From: JBFLYZ01 sp040756415
GTDB lineage: Bacteria; Bacteroidota; Bacteroidia; JADZBD01
Direction of reading: 5' to 3'
DNA length: 64,000 nt
Assembly: GCA_040756415.1 (NCBI GenBank)
Contig: JBFLYZ010000001.1
Location: 1-64,000 of the forward strand
Both the position numbers and the translations under genes were made by a program. How positions within the stretch are numbered: position 1 is the first letter of the stretch; the number at the start of each line of letters is the position of its first letter. Shown here piece by piece: positions 34,752 to 43,440 of this stretch. The notes under the pieces were generated by a model. It was not told where the DNA came from and searched no databases. It saw only the letters and a program-made list of their open reading frames with translations.

Positions 34752-36809
34752 TCAGCCCTTGGGGTATTCCACCCTGCCAGGGTAAATGTTGGTCAGCTTC
34801 TTCTTCAGTATCTTTTTGATCACCGTGATGTCGCGGAAAGTGATGTCGGAATTAACGAACTGGTTCTGCTCGGCCAGGCTGTCGATGATGCTCTCTACAT
34901 GCCTGTCGATGGTCTCGGCATCGTAGCGCTTCAGCGTGCGCGCGCTTGCCTCCACTGAATCGGCCATCATGAGCACAGCGGTTTCCTTGCTGAACGGAAT
35001 GGGGCCGGGATACTGAAAATCCCTTTCCGTAGCTGTTCCCTCGGGGTACGATATCTTATACTGCCGGAAGAAGAACCCGGTGGTGGTGGTGCCGTGATGC
35101 GTCCGTATAAAGTCGATCACCGCATCGGGCACGCGGTGCTTCTTGGCCTTTTCAATTCCCTTTATCACATGGCTGATGATAATGGACGCGCTTTCCTCGA
35201 AATCCAGCTCCTCGTGCGGGTTATAGGCGGTCGACTGGTTCTCGATGAAATATACCGGCATATCGGTCTTGCCGATATCGTGATACAATGCCCCCGTCCG
35301 TACCAGCAGCACGTTACCTCCAATTTGCCGTATCACCTCCTCCGCCAGGTCGGCCACCTGCAGCGAATGCTGGAAGGTGCCGGGCGCTTTGGAGGCCAGC
35401 TCGCGCAGCAGTGGCGAATTGGTGTCTGACAGCTCCATGAGCGTAACATCGCTCACAAAACCGAAGCTGCGCTCGAAAACAAAGATGAGCGGGTAAGCCG
35501 TGAGCACCAGTGCGGAGCTGACCGCAAATGCGGCAAAATGGCTGGTGCTGAATTCCTGAAGACCAGCGTCCTGGATCAGCGCCATGGCACCGAAGGCCAG
35601 GCAGTACGCTGCAAAGATGATGAAGGCCGATATGAATATCTGCGCCCTGCGGCTCATGTTCACAATACTGAAAATAGCCGCTATGCCGGCCACTATCTGG
35701 ATGAACACGAACTCGAAACGGTCGGGCACCAGCAGCGCGATGATGAGCGTGGTTACCAGGTGGGTGAAAAGCGCCAGGCGGGTGTCGTAGAAGGCGCGCA
35801 TGATCACGGGAAGTATGCAGAAGGGCAGGTAATAAATGGTAGCGATGGCATATCGCTGGGCGAAACTGGCCATGACCACGTTCAGGATGATGAGCAGCAG
35901 GATGAACATGATCTTGGGATTATCCGCAAGGATATCCTTGCGGAAAATAAGCAGGAACGCGGCCAGCAGCACCATGCACAGGGTCACCGCCACCACCTGC
36001 CCCAGCACTATGAACAGGTAATTGGTGGTGCCTCCCGTCTGTATCTCGTATTCCGCCTTCAGCGATTGGAGTATCTCGAACTTTTCAGGCGTCACGATCT
36101 CGCCTTTCGAAATGATGCTCTGCCCTTTCACTCTTCCGCCCTTGGTAAGTGAAATATCATCGAGCGCCTCCTTGAGCACTTTCTTGGTGGTCTGGTCATC
36201 GTACATAACGTTATGCACGATCACATCTTCCAGGTGCTTACGGTAAACCTCATCTTCCGGGTGCTTCGAGAAATGGGCATCGAGATAGGCATAGGCGGAC
36301 ACTACGGTGAAGAACTCGCCCAGCGCATGCTCCTCCTCCACGTTATTGGCGATCACCATGATCGTAAAATCGCCCGGCTTTCCCTCAATGGGGTCGGCCA
36401 TCTGGATCACGCCCCTGCCGTAGATCGTATCGAATATCCGCAAGCCCTCCTGGACGAACTCGGCCTTCTTCTTCCCTGAAAAGGTCCTGGCCGCATCCTT
36501 CAGCCGCTCCCCGTAGTTCTGCCGGGCCGTTTCCTTTGCCACCTCATCCACCCGGAAATAGTACTTGCTGTTGCGCATCACCTCCGCCTTATCCTTCCTC
36601 AGGTCCTCGGCCGATTTATTAATGGCGAAATCGAACTGGGCGATGAGGTTCTCATAAGGCCAGGGTTTGCCCTTGAGGTTCTCGATATCGTATCTGAACT
36701 TCCCTTCCTTCGGGAACAGGTATACGATAATGGCGATGCTGAGCAGGACAAGGGACAGCTTGAATATCTCGTCATGCCGGTCGCGGATGAATGAAAAAAA
36801 CCGGTTCAT
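34752..36809 (-). CDS. PgpH-type 7TM-HD phosphodiesterase (c-di-AMP hydrolase)
   Basis: 685 residues in the family order: one N-terminal membrane helix, an extracytoplasmic 7TMR-HDED domain (about 60-260), seven helices (about 265-470) and a cytoplasmic HDIG domain. The HD motif ALYHDIGKTD lies near residue 510, and SHVIKGIEKAK with THHGTTTTGFF supplies further metal-binding His residues. Characterised PgpH proteins cleave c-di-AMP to pApA. Convergent and 5 bases from cdaA, so synthesis and breakdown of the messenger are adjacent but under separate promoters. Confidence 0.93.
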   Translation of the reverse strand: MNRFFSFIRDRHDEIFKLSLVLLSIAIIVYLFPKEGKFRYDIENLKGKPWPYENLIAQFDFAINKSAEDLRKDKAEVMRNSKYYFRVDEVAKETARQNYGERLKDAARTFSGKKKAEFVQEGLRIFDTIYGRGVIQMADPIEGKPGDFTIMVIANNVEEEHALGEFFTVVSAYAYLDAHFSKHPEDEVYRKHLEDVIVHNVMYDDQTTKKVLKEALDDISLTKGGRVKGQSIISKGEIVTPEKFEILQSLKAEYEIQTGGTTNYLFIVLGQVVAVTLCMVLLAAFLLIFRKDILADNPKIMFILLLIILNVVMASFAQRYAIATIYYLPFCILPVIMRAFYDTRLALFTHLVTTLIIALLVPDRFEFVFIQIVAGIAAIFSIVNMSRRAQIFISAFIIFAAYCLAFGAMALIQDAGLQEFSTSHFAAFAVSSALVLTAYPLIFVFERSFGFVSDVTLMELSDTNSPLLRELASKAPGTFQHSLQVADLAEEVIRQIGGNVLLVRTGALYHDIGKTDMPVYFIENQSTAYNPHEELDFEESASIIISHVIKGIEKAKKHRVPDAVIDFIRTHHGTTTTGFFFRQYKISYPEGTATERDFQYPGPIPFSKETAVLMMADSVEASARTLKRYDAETIDRHVESIIDSLAEQNQFVNSDITFRDITVIKKILKKKLTNIYPGRVEYPKG

Positions 36810-36863
36810 GGATTAAACAGGCATAAAATTAAGGCAATTTAGCGCTTGTTTTTGGCAAATAGG

Positions 36864-36871
36864 TAAATTTG
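36864..36871 (+). promoter_or_regulatory. Candidate -7 element for the ybjQ-thiolase cluster
   Basis: TAAATTTG, 22 bases before ATG 36894, in the 84-base gap divergent from the phosphodiesterase gene. The nearest upstream TTG is 15 bases away, shorter than usual. Confidence 0.4.
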
Positions 36872-36893
36872 TCACGCACCAATTGTTGAAAAA

Positions 36894-37211
36894 ATGCTAT
36901 TGACCACCACCAGCACGGTTGAAGGGAAAAAGATCAGGGAATACAAAGGCCTTGTTTCCGGTGAGACCATCATAGGCGCCAACATCATCAAGGATTTTTT
37001 CGCGGGCATACGCGATATCGTGGGAGGCCGCTCGGGCGCTTACGAGGAAGTGCTGAAAGAGGCCAAGGACCAGGCCATCAACGAAATGAAAGAAAAGGCG
37101 CGGCAACTGGGCGCCAATGCCATTATCGGCATCGACCTGGATTACGAGACCGTGGGGCAGGGCTCCATGCTCATGGTGGTAGCCAGCGGAACGGCAGTAG
37201 AGCTTGAATAA
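36894..37211 (+). CDS. YbjQ/UPF0145 family protein
   Basis: 105 residues, standard for the family. Conserved segments are LVSGETIIGANIIKDFFAGI, then VGGRSGAYE and ARQLGANAIIGIDLDYE. Family members form pentamers and are sometimes called heavy-metal-binding, but no function is proven. It is first in a cluster with thiolase 18 bases downstream. Confidence 0.9.
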   Translation: MLLTTTSTVEGKKIREYKGLVSGETIIGANIIKDFFAGIRDIVGGRSGAYEEVLKEAKDQAINEMKEKARQLGANAIIGIDLDYETVGQGSMLMVVASGTAVELE

Positions 37212-37229
37212 CAAAAAAAACAATCTTTT

Positions 37230-38411
37230 ATGAGCAAGGAAGTTTATATCGTTTCGGCCGTACGCACGCCCATGGGCAGCTTTGGCGGCACGCTGGCCGG
37301 CATACCGGCAACACGCCTGGGAGCAATTGCCATCAGGGGCGCGCTGGCGCGGATCAAACTCGATCCCAAAGAGGTACAGGAAGTGCTGATGGGATGCGTG
37401 CTGCAGGCCAACCTGGGGCAGGCGCCCGCCCGGCAAGCCGCTAAATATGCCGGGCTGCCCGATACGGTTCAATGCACTACGGTCAACAAAGTGTGCGCAT
37501 CGGGCATGAAAGCCATCATGCAGGGCGCGCAAAGCATACTGCTGGGCGATGCCGATGTTGTGGTGGCGGGCGGCATGGAGAATATGAGCCAGGTGCCTTT
37601 CTACTCGGAGAACATGCGCTGGGGCAACAAATACGGGAACACCACCATGATCGATGGACTGGCCAAGGATGGACTGACGGATTGTTACCATAATTACGCG
37701 ATGGGCGTTGCGGCCGATATGTGCGCCAGCGAATGCAATATTTCCAGGCAGGAACAGGACCAGTTCGCCATCGAATCATATACCCGCTCGGCCAATGCCT
37801 GGAAGTCGGGCAAGTTCAATGACGAGGTGGTACCCGTTGAAATACCGCAGAAAAAAGGCGATCCCGTTCAGTTCAAAGAGGACGAAGAATATAAGAACGT
37901 GAACTTCGCCAAGATACCCGAGCTGCGGGCTGTATTCACCAAGGAGGGTACGGTCACCGCTGCCAACGCTTCGACTATGAACGATGGCGCTGCTGCCGTT
38001 ATCCTGATGAGCAAGGAAAAGGCCGATCAACTGGGCATCAAGCCCCTGGCGAAGATACGGTCGTATGCCGATGCGGAACAGGCGCCCGAGTGGTTCACCA
38101 CCACTCCTTCCATAGCGGTGCCCCGTGCCGTTGAGAAGGCCGGGCTGAAGATGAGCGACATCAATTATTTCGAGCTGAACGAGGCCTTCTCCGTTGTAGG
38201 CATAGTGAATATGCAGAAAATGAAGCTCGACCCATCGAAAGTGAACGTTAACGGAGGAGCTGTTTCGCTGGGGCACCCGCTGGGCTGTTCCGGTGCACGC
38301 ATTATTGTGACCCTGATCAACGTGCTCAAGCAGAACAAGGCCCGGTACGGTGCTGCCGGTATCTGCAACGGGGGCGGTGGCGCCTCGGCCATGGTCATTG
38401 AGAACTGCTGA
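37230..38411 (+). CDS. Acetyl-CoA C-acetyltransferase (thiolase)
   Basis: 393 residues, typical biosynthetic/degradative thiolase length. The nucleophile Cys is in KVCASGMKA, the catalytic His in SLGHPLGCSGAR and the second Cys in GICNGGGGAS. It makes or cleaves acetoacetyl-CoA in the cytoplasm. The stop overlaps the start of the NlpC/P60 gene by one base (TGATG), so translation is coupled despite unrelated roles. Confidence 0.93.
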   Translation: MSKEVYIVSAVRTPMGSFGGTLAGIPATRLGAIAIRGALARIKLDPKEVQEVLMGCVLQANLGQAPARQAAKYAGLPDTVQCTTVNKVCASGMKAIMQGAQSILLGDADVVVAGGMENMSQVPFYSENMRWGNKYGNTTMIDGLAKDGLTDCYHNYAMGVAADMCASECNISRQEQDQFAIESYTRSANAWKSGKFNDEVVPVEIPQKKGDPVQFKEDEEYKNVNFAKIPELRAVFTKEGTVTAANASTMNDGAAAVILMSKEKADQLGIKPLAKIRSYADAEQAPEWFTTTPSIAVPRAVEKAGLKMSDINYFELNEAFSVVGIVNMQKMKLDPSKVNVNGGAVSLGHPLGCSGARIIVTLINVLKQNKARYGAAGICNGGGGASAMVIENC

Positions 38412-39193
38412 TGAAGCACGGCATTTGCACCCTGTCGGTCGTTCCCTGCCGGAAAGACCCTTCTGACAGGTCGGAGCTGGTGACGCAACTGCTGTTCGGT
38501 GAGCTCTTCCAGGTGCTGGCGCAGAAAGAAAGCTGGATCTGTATTCAAACCGCTTATGATAATTACGAATGCTGGATCGACATCAAGCAGTGCCAGTTCC
38601 TCTACGAGGAGGTGTACCAGAGCCTGCTGGAAGCGAAAACCGGTGTTACGCTCGACCTGATCAGCGTGATGCGTAACAACGAGACCGGTGACCTTTTTCC
38701 CATAGTTGCCGGCAGCTCGCTCCCCAACCTGAAAGGCAACCAGTCGCGCATCAATTCGCAGCTATACATTTATGAAGGTGAGGCGGCCCTCGTGACCAAA
38801 ACGAGCCGGAAAAAGATCGCGGAAACCGCATTCCTCTTCCAGAATACCCCTTACCTCTGGGGCGGACGCTCACCGCTGGGCATGGATTGCTCGGGGTTCA
38901 CCCAGGTCGTGTTCAAAATGAACGGCATTCAGCTCCCGCGCGATGCCTGGCAGCAGGCCGAGCGCGGGCTTACCCTTGGCTTCGTTGAGGAGGCCGAAGA
39001 GGGCGACCTTGCCTTTTTCGATAATGCTGACGGAAAGATCGTGCACACAGGCATCGTGCTGAAGAACGGCAGGATCATTCACGCCTCCGGTAAGGTGCGC
39101 GTTGACACCTTCGACCATCATGGCATTTTCAATATCGAGCAGGAGAAATACACCCATAAGCTCAGGGTGATAAAAAAGATCATTCAGATATGA
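38411..39193 (+). CDS. NlpC/P60 family cell-wall peptidase with SH3-like domains
   Basis: 260 residues. The N-terminal half (about 1-120) looks like two bacterial SH3 modules, and the C-terminal NlpC/P60 domain has the catalytic Cys in GMDCSGFTQ and His in VHTGIVL. Such enzymes cleave gamma-D-Glu-diamino-acid links in peptidoglycan stem peptides. No signal peptide is seen, as in several Bacteroidota homologues that recycle wall peptides in the cytoplasm. Its stop overlaps the WG-repeat lipoprotein gene by ATGA. Confidence 0.88.
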   Translation: MKHGICTLSVVPCRKDPSDRSELVTQLLFGELFQVLAQKESWICIQTAYDNYECWIDIKQCQFLYEEVYQSLLEAKTGVTLDLISVMRNNETGDLFPIVAGSSLPNLKGNQSRINSQLYIYEGEAALVTKTSRKKIAETAFLFQNTPYLWGGRSPLGMDCSGFTQVVFKMNGIQLPRDAWQQAERGLTLGFVEEAEEGDLAFFDNADGKIVHTGIVLKNGRIIHASGKVRVDTFDHHGIFNIEQEKYTHKLRVIKKIIQI

Positions 39194-39801
39194 ACAGGAT
39201 ACACACATTACTTGCCGCGCTCCTGCTCTCCGCGTGCAGCGCGCCCGGGCCGGCTGATGAAACGCTGGTATCGTTTACCAGCGCGGAAGAGCTTTACGGG
39301 TTCAAAGACCTGAAAGGCGAAGTGGTGCTGCCCGCGAAATATGTCATGTCATTTACGGATACCTTCAGTAAGAAGATAGCTTTTGTAATTGATGAGAAAG
39401 AGGGCCTCATCGCCATCGACAGGAAAGGCAATTACGTGCTTACCCCTTTTATGTTCGACAACGGGCCCGATTATTTTGAGGAAGGCCTGTTCCGTTTCAT
39501 CGAGAAGGGGAAATTCGGCTTTGCCGACAGCAACGGCAACAAGGTGATACCCGCGCAGTTCGATGTGGCCGGTATTTTCAGCAGCGGGCGGGCCGCCTTT
39601 TGCGAAGGCTGTGAAGAGGAAATAGAGGGGGAATACACGTTCTGGCGCGGTGGCAAATGGGGCTTTATCGACAAGACGGGAAAGAAGGTGATCCCGGCTC
39701 AATACGACCAGGTCAACGATTTCGAGAACGGCTTTGCCTACGTGGAGCTCGATTCTGCAGGTTTTGACATCGACACCCTGGGCAACCGGGCCGGCAACTG
39801 A
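39190..39801 (+). CDS. WG-repeat lipoprotein
   Basis: 203 residues with a lipoprotein signal (ALLLSACSAP). The rest is three or four WG repeats, seen as GFKDLKGEVVLPAKY, FGFADSNGNKVIPAQF and WGFIDKTGKKVIPAQYD. WG repeats are beta-rich and of unknown role, often in envelope or secreted proteins. Its start overlaps the NlpC/P60 stop; it ends a four-gene cluster that starts at ybjQ. Confidence 0.82.
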   Translation: MNRIHTLLAALLLSACSAPGPADETLVSFTSAEELYGFKDLKGEVVLPAKYVMSFTDTFSKKIAFVIDEKEGLIAIDRKGNYVLTPFMFDNGPDYFEEGLFRFIEKGKFGFADSNGNKVIPAQFDVAGIFSSGRAAFCEGCEEEIEGEYTFWRGGKWGFIDKTGKKVIPAQYDQVNDFENGFAYVELDSAGFDIDTLGNRAGN

Positions 39802-39858
39802 AGTCGCCATTCCAGTTATCCTGATAAAACCGAACTTAACCCCGAACACAGCTACCCC

Positions 39859-40644
39859 ATGAAACATCTCCTGCTTTTACCTGCGTGCCTCCTGTGCCTT
39901 CACCTGTCGGGCCAGGAAAATACCGGTAACGACAGCGCCTCAGGCAAAATAATGGTTTCGGTCTTTGCCGGCAACACCGCCCTTACCGACCGCATATCCG
40001 AGCGCTATTACTTTCCCGGGTTTCCACAGCTTGCTACCGGCAAAGAGGGTCTCCGGCTGAACACGGGCTTGGAGCTGGGTTTCAGGCTGCGTAAAGACCT
40101 GTTCTTTACCATGCACTGGAGCCTGAGCATTTACCGTTACAGCGAAACATACGATACCCGGAATTCGACCTCCACCGTTTCGGGCAGCGATTACTCCATT
40201 CGAGAAAGCAGGGCCGGCCAGCTTTCCTACCAGATCAAACCGGGCATTTCCGCCAACCTGTATGAAACCGAAAGGCTCATCGTGTCGGGCGGCATCAGCG
40301 TTCCTTTTGTGGCCATGGGCAAATACGCTTACGAAGAGGTTTACACTTCCTATGTTTCGGGCAGCCTCTGGACAAAGAATCGCAGTACATTCGAAAATGC
40401 GGGGTCTTATTCCGCGGGACTCGGGGTATCGGGGAATATAAAATACCTTCCCTGCGGCAACTTCTTCCTTTCAGGCACGGTGTCGGGCGCAGCCCTGTTC
40501 TCCTGGTCCGATTCGGACTGGGTGCAGTACTATACCGACCTTATCGGCAATGCACCAGCCACCGTTACCGTGAGCAAACAAAGTCTGCGTGACCTGGGCA
40601 TCACCGGCCTGTACGGCAGCCTGGGAGCCGGTTTCCGTTTTTGA
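39859..40644 (+). CDS. Outer-membrane beta-barrel candidate
   Basis: 261 residues with a signal peptide (HLLLLPACLLCLHLSGQ). The mature protein alternates hydrophobic and polar residues in short strands (e.g. LELGFRLRKDLFFTMHWSL) and ends in Phe (GAGFRF), as outer-membrane barrels do. I do not recognise a specific family. It follows the WG-repeat gene by 57 bases on the same strand. Confidence 0.65.
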   Translation: MKHLLLLPACLLCLHLSGQENTGNDSASGKIMVSVFAGNTALTDRISERYYFPGFPQLATGKEGLRLNTGLELGFRLRKDLFFTMHWSLSIYRYSETYDTRNSTSTVSGSDYSIRESRAGQLSYQIKPGISANLYETERLIVSGGISVPFVAMGKYAYEEVYTSYVSGSLWTKNRSTFENAGSYSAGLGVSGNIKYLPCGNFFLSGTVSGAALFSWSDSDWVQYYTDLIGNAPATVTVSKQSLRDLGITGLYGSLGAGFRF

Positions 40645-40698
40645 CCCGGGCGGGCGGATCTACCCTTCATAACAAATGATAAGTTAGCCCTTATTTGC

Positions 40699-40729
40699 TT
40701 GCTTTTAAGTCTTCCTTTTAGTAAGTTTG
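40699..40729 (+). promoter_or_regulatory. Promoter for the T9SS type A protein gene
   Basis: TTG (40699-40701), 20 bases, then TAAGTTTG (40722-40729). The start TTG at 40753 follows 23 bases later, within the range of several other genes here. Confidence 0.55.
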
Positions 40730-40752
40730 CTCTTACATCTCTTTCCCTTCTT

Positions 40753-43440
40753 TTGAAGCCTTGCCTTAATATATTTCTGCTCCTGGTATTTACGGGTATT
40801 GGTCATCTTTCTTTTTCCCAGGCTGCTGGCGATTACCGCTCTGCTGCCACCGGCAACTGGAACGCCATCACCACCTGGGAAAGATACAACGGTACGGCCT
40901 GGGTAGCGGCTACGGCAACACCCACCAGTGCCGATGGGGTGATCACCATCCAGAACCCGCATACGGTCACCATCACCGCCAATGTTACTATCGATCAGGT
41001 GGTGGTGAACACCGGCCCGTTCACTTACCTTCAAACCTCAGGCACGGTAACAGTGACCTACAATGACGGTCCGGGCGTTGACCTGATCATTAACGGCTCA
41101 TACTGGGAAAACGGCACTACGGCCAACGCGGTGTTCAGCGGGGCCGCAACCTGGCAGTGCGGAGCAAGCGCGATCTTCAGGAAAAGCTCGAGCGGCTCGT
41201 CCAACGTATGGCAGGCAGCCTACCAGGGCGGAATAAGCACTATTCCCGGGGGGGCCATGTGGCATATTTATAAGAACAGCGCCACCAATCCTGCGATCTC
41301 GACCATAGGGGCCTATTACCCGAACTTCTACATTTCAAATTATTCCGGCACACCATGGACCACCGGCATAGGCTCCTCCTTTTCAGGCACCACCGGTTAT
41401 CCCACGATCAAATCGACCTTTTATATAGGTTACCTGGGCAACTCGACCGTTAACTTCCTGAACGATCATACCAATGCCACTCCTACCCTGGTCGGGGGAA
41501 ACCTGATAGTGGGCACAGGCTCTACCATCAGGAACTACGGAACAGGCATCAACATGAACGGGGCCGCAAGCGTTTCAACCTATTTGCAGTGTGACGGCAC
41601 CATTATTTATGATGCCAACGATGCGCGAACCCTGACCTTCAGCGGGGCTTTCCCGCATAGTATCAATAACGCAGCGGGAGTATTGAATATTTACAATCTC
41701 ACCATAAACAAATCCGCAAACAACCTGACTTTGAACATGCCCGTCACGGTCGACAACCTGCTGACCCTTACGAACGGGCAGATCATATCGACCACTGCCA
41801 ACATGCTCAACCTGAATAATAACGCAACCGTGACCGGTGCCAGCAATGCCAGCTACGTAAACGGGCCTGTGACCAAATACGGCCTGGCGGCATTTACCTT
41901 CCCTGTCGGGAAGAGCGGTAACTACCAGGCTATTTCCATAGGAGCGGCCGCAAGCGGTACCATATTTTATTCCGAAACCTTCGGCACCGGATGCAACACC
42001 GGCCTGCTGGCATCCACGTACGGCTGGACCGTTGCCGCTACCGGAACCAATGAGGCGTTTGCCAACCAATGGTACGTCAGCGCGGAGGAGAATGGAAATG
42101 CCGTAGGCGCCTGCGGCACCGGCTGCGGAACGAACCGAACACTTCACCTGGGATCTACCTTTTCGGGCGATATCGGGGCCGCTTATTTTGAGTCAGACGC
42201 TTTCTCATGCGGCTTTTTCGGCTGGTGTGCCATTACAAACAGGCGTGTGCAATCGCCAACGATCAACTGCACCGGCCGGTCCAATATCCTGCTCAATTTT
42301 AAATACATGGAGGCCGGTGACCTCAGCTTCGACAATGCAACGCTTTGGTATTTCGATGGCACAGCCTGGAGCCAGCTTTCCGACCCGGCCAAAACGGCCC
42401 TGGGCTGCTCCCCTCAGGGCACCTGGACCGCTTACTCCATCGCTCTTCCCCGCAGCGCCAATAACAATCCTAATGTGAGGATAGGCTTTAACTGGACCAA
42501 CAACGGTGACGGGATAGCCTCTGATCCTTCTTTTGCGGCAGATGACATCACCCTCACCTGCGATGCATTTACCGCTGAGTATTTTGCCGGTAACCCGCAA
42601 ACCACTTACAATAACGTGCTGGTCCCCGCTCTCAACCATATCAGCCAGTGCGAATACTGGGTGCTCGACCGTACCAACGGTACCACGAACCGTACGGTTA
42701 CCCTGACCTGGGATGCCGCTTCCTGCGGGGTGACATTGCTGAGCGATCTGCGCGTAGCCCGGTGGGATGGCGCAACCTGGCAGAATGAGGGGAATACCGG
42801 CACAACAGGAAATACTGCTGCAGGAACGGTCAGCAGCGTAACCGTTACGAATTTCAGCCCTTTTACTTTAGCGTCCGTCTCGCCCCAGAATCCTTTACCC
42901 GTATCGCTGCTCTCATTTGATGCCGCTTATACAGGTGAAGTGGTGGAGCTGAACTGGACCGTAGCTGGCCAGGTGAACAACGACTATTTCACGGTGGAAA
43001 GAACTGCAGACGGAATGGCTTTTACTGAGATCGCCACAGTTGACGGAGCCGGGAACAGTTCCTTTACGCTCAAGTATTCGGCAACCGATGCAGATCCCTT
43101 AAGCGGTATTTCGTACTACCGCCTTAAGCAAACCGATTTTGACGGGAAGTTCTCTTACAGCGGCCTCGTGCCCGTAAGCATTGACCAGGAGTCCACGCTC
43201 CAGATCATCGCGGTTCAGAACTCGGAAGCAGGCCTTGACGTTTTTGTGGGCGCTTCTTGCGGATGCGTATTGAATATAGAACTGGTAGACGTCACCGGCC
43301 GCCTGGTGCATGTGCAGAAAATAAAAGCCACTGAGGCCCAAACGAAAGTAACGTTCTCCCCCGGCCAGTTGAGCCAGGGAATGTATACGCTTAAAATAAG
43401 TGACGGTAAAAAAGCGGTAACGAAAAAGCTCATTCTGTAA
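40753..43440 (+). CDS. T9SS type A sorting-domain protein, TTG start
   Basis: 895-residue secreted protein. I place the start at TTG 40753, giving the signal peptide MKPCLNIFLLLVFTGI, then HLSFSQ. The frame extends upstream, but a promoter lies inside that extension and no ATG is available near the signal. The long beta-helix-like N-terminal part (GNWNAITTWERYNGT is typical) is followed by a Cys-rich middle, a fibronectin-like segment (LPVSLLSFDAAYTGEVVELNW) and a C-terminal sorting domain ending VTKKLIL. It is probably released or bound at the cell surface through the T9SS. Its 3' end overlaps bshC tail to tail by 11 bases. Confidence 0.8.
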   Translation: MKPCLNIFLLLVFTGIGHLSFSQAAGDYRSAATGNWNAITTWERYNGTAWVAATATPTSADGVITIQNPHTVTITANVTIDQVVVNTGPFTYLQTSGTVTVTYNDGPGVDLIINGSYWENGTTANAVFSGAATWQCGASAIFRKSSSGSSNVWQAAYQGGISTIPGGAMWHIYKNSATNPAISTIGAYYPNFYISNYSGTPWTTGIGSSFSGTTGYPTIKSTFYIGYLGNSTVNFLNDHTNATPTLVGGNLIVGTGSTIRNYGTGINMNGAASVSTYLQCDGTIIYDANDARTLTFSGAFPHSINNAAGVLNIYNLTINKSANNLTLNMPVTVDNLLTLTNGQIISTTANMLNLNNNATVTGASNASYVNGPVTKYGLAAFTFPVGKSGNYQAISIGAAASGTIFYSETFGTGCNTGLLASTYGWTVAATGTNEAFANQWYVSAEENGNAVGACGTGCGTNRTLHLGSTFSGDIGAAYFESDAFSCGFFGWCAITNRRVQSPTINCTGRSNILLNFKYMEAGDLSFDNATLWYFDGTAWSQLSDPAKTALGCSPQGTWTAYSIALPRSANNNPNVRIGFNWTNNGDGIASDPSFAADDITLTCDAFTAEYFAGNPQTTYNNVLVPALNHISQCEYWVLDRTNGTTNRTVTLTWDAASCGVTLLSDLRVARWDGATWQNEGNTGTTGNTAAGTVSSVTVTNFSPFTLASVSPQNPLPVSLLSFDAAYTGEVVELNWTVAGQVNNDYFTVERTADGMAFTEIATVDGAGNSSFTLKYSATDADPLSGISYYRLKQTDFDGKFSYSGLVPVSIDQESTLQIIAVQNSEAGLDVFVGASCGCVLNIELVDVTGRLVHVQKIKATEAQTKVTFSPGQLSQGMYTLKISDGKKAVTKKLIL

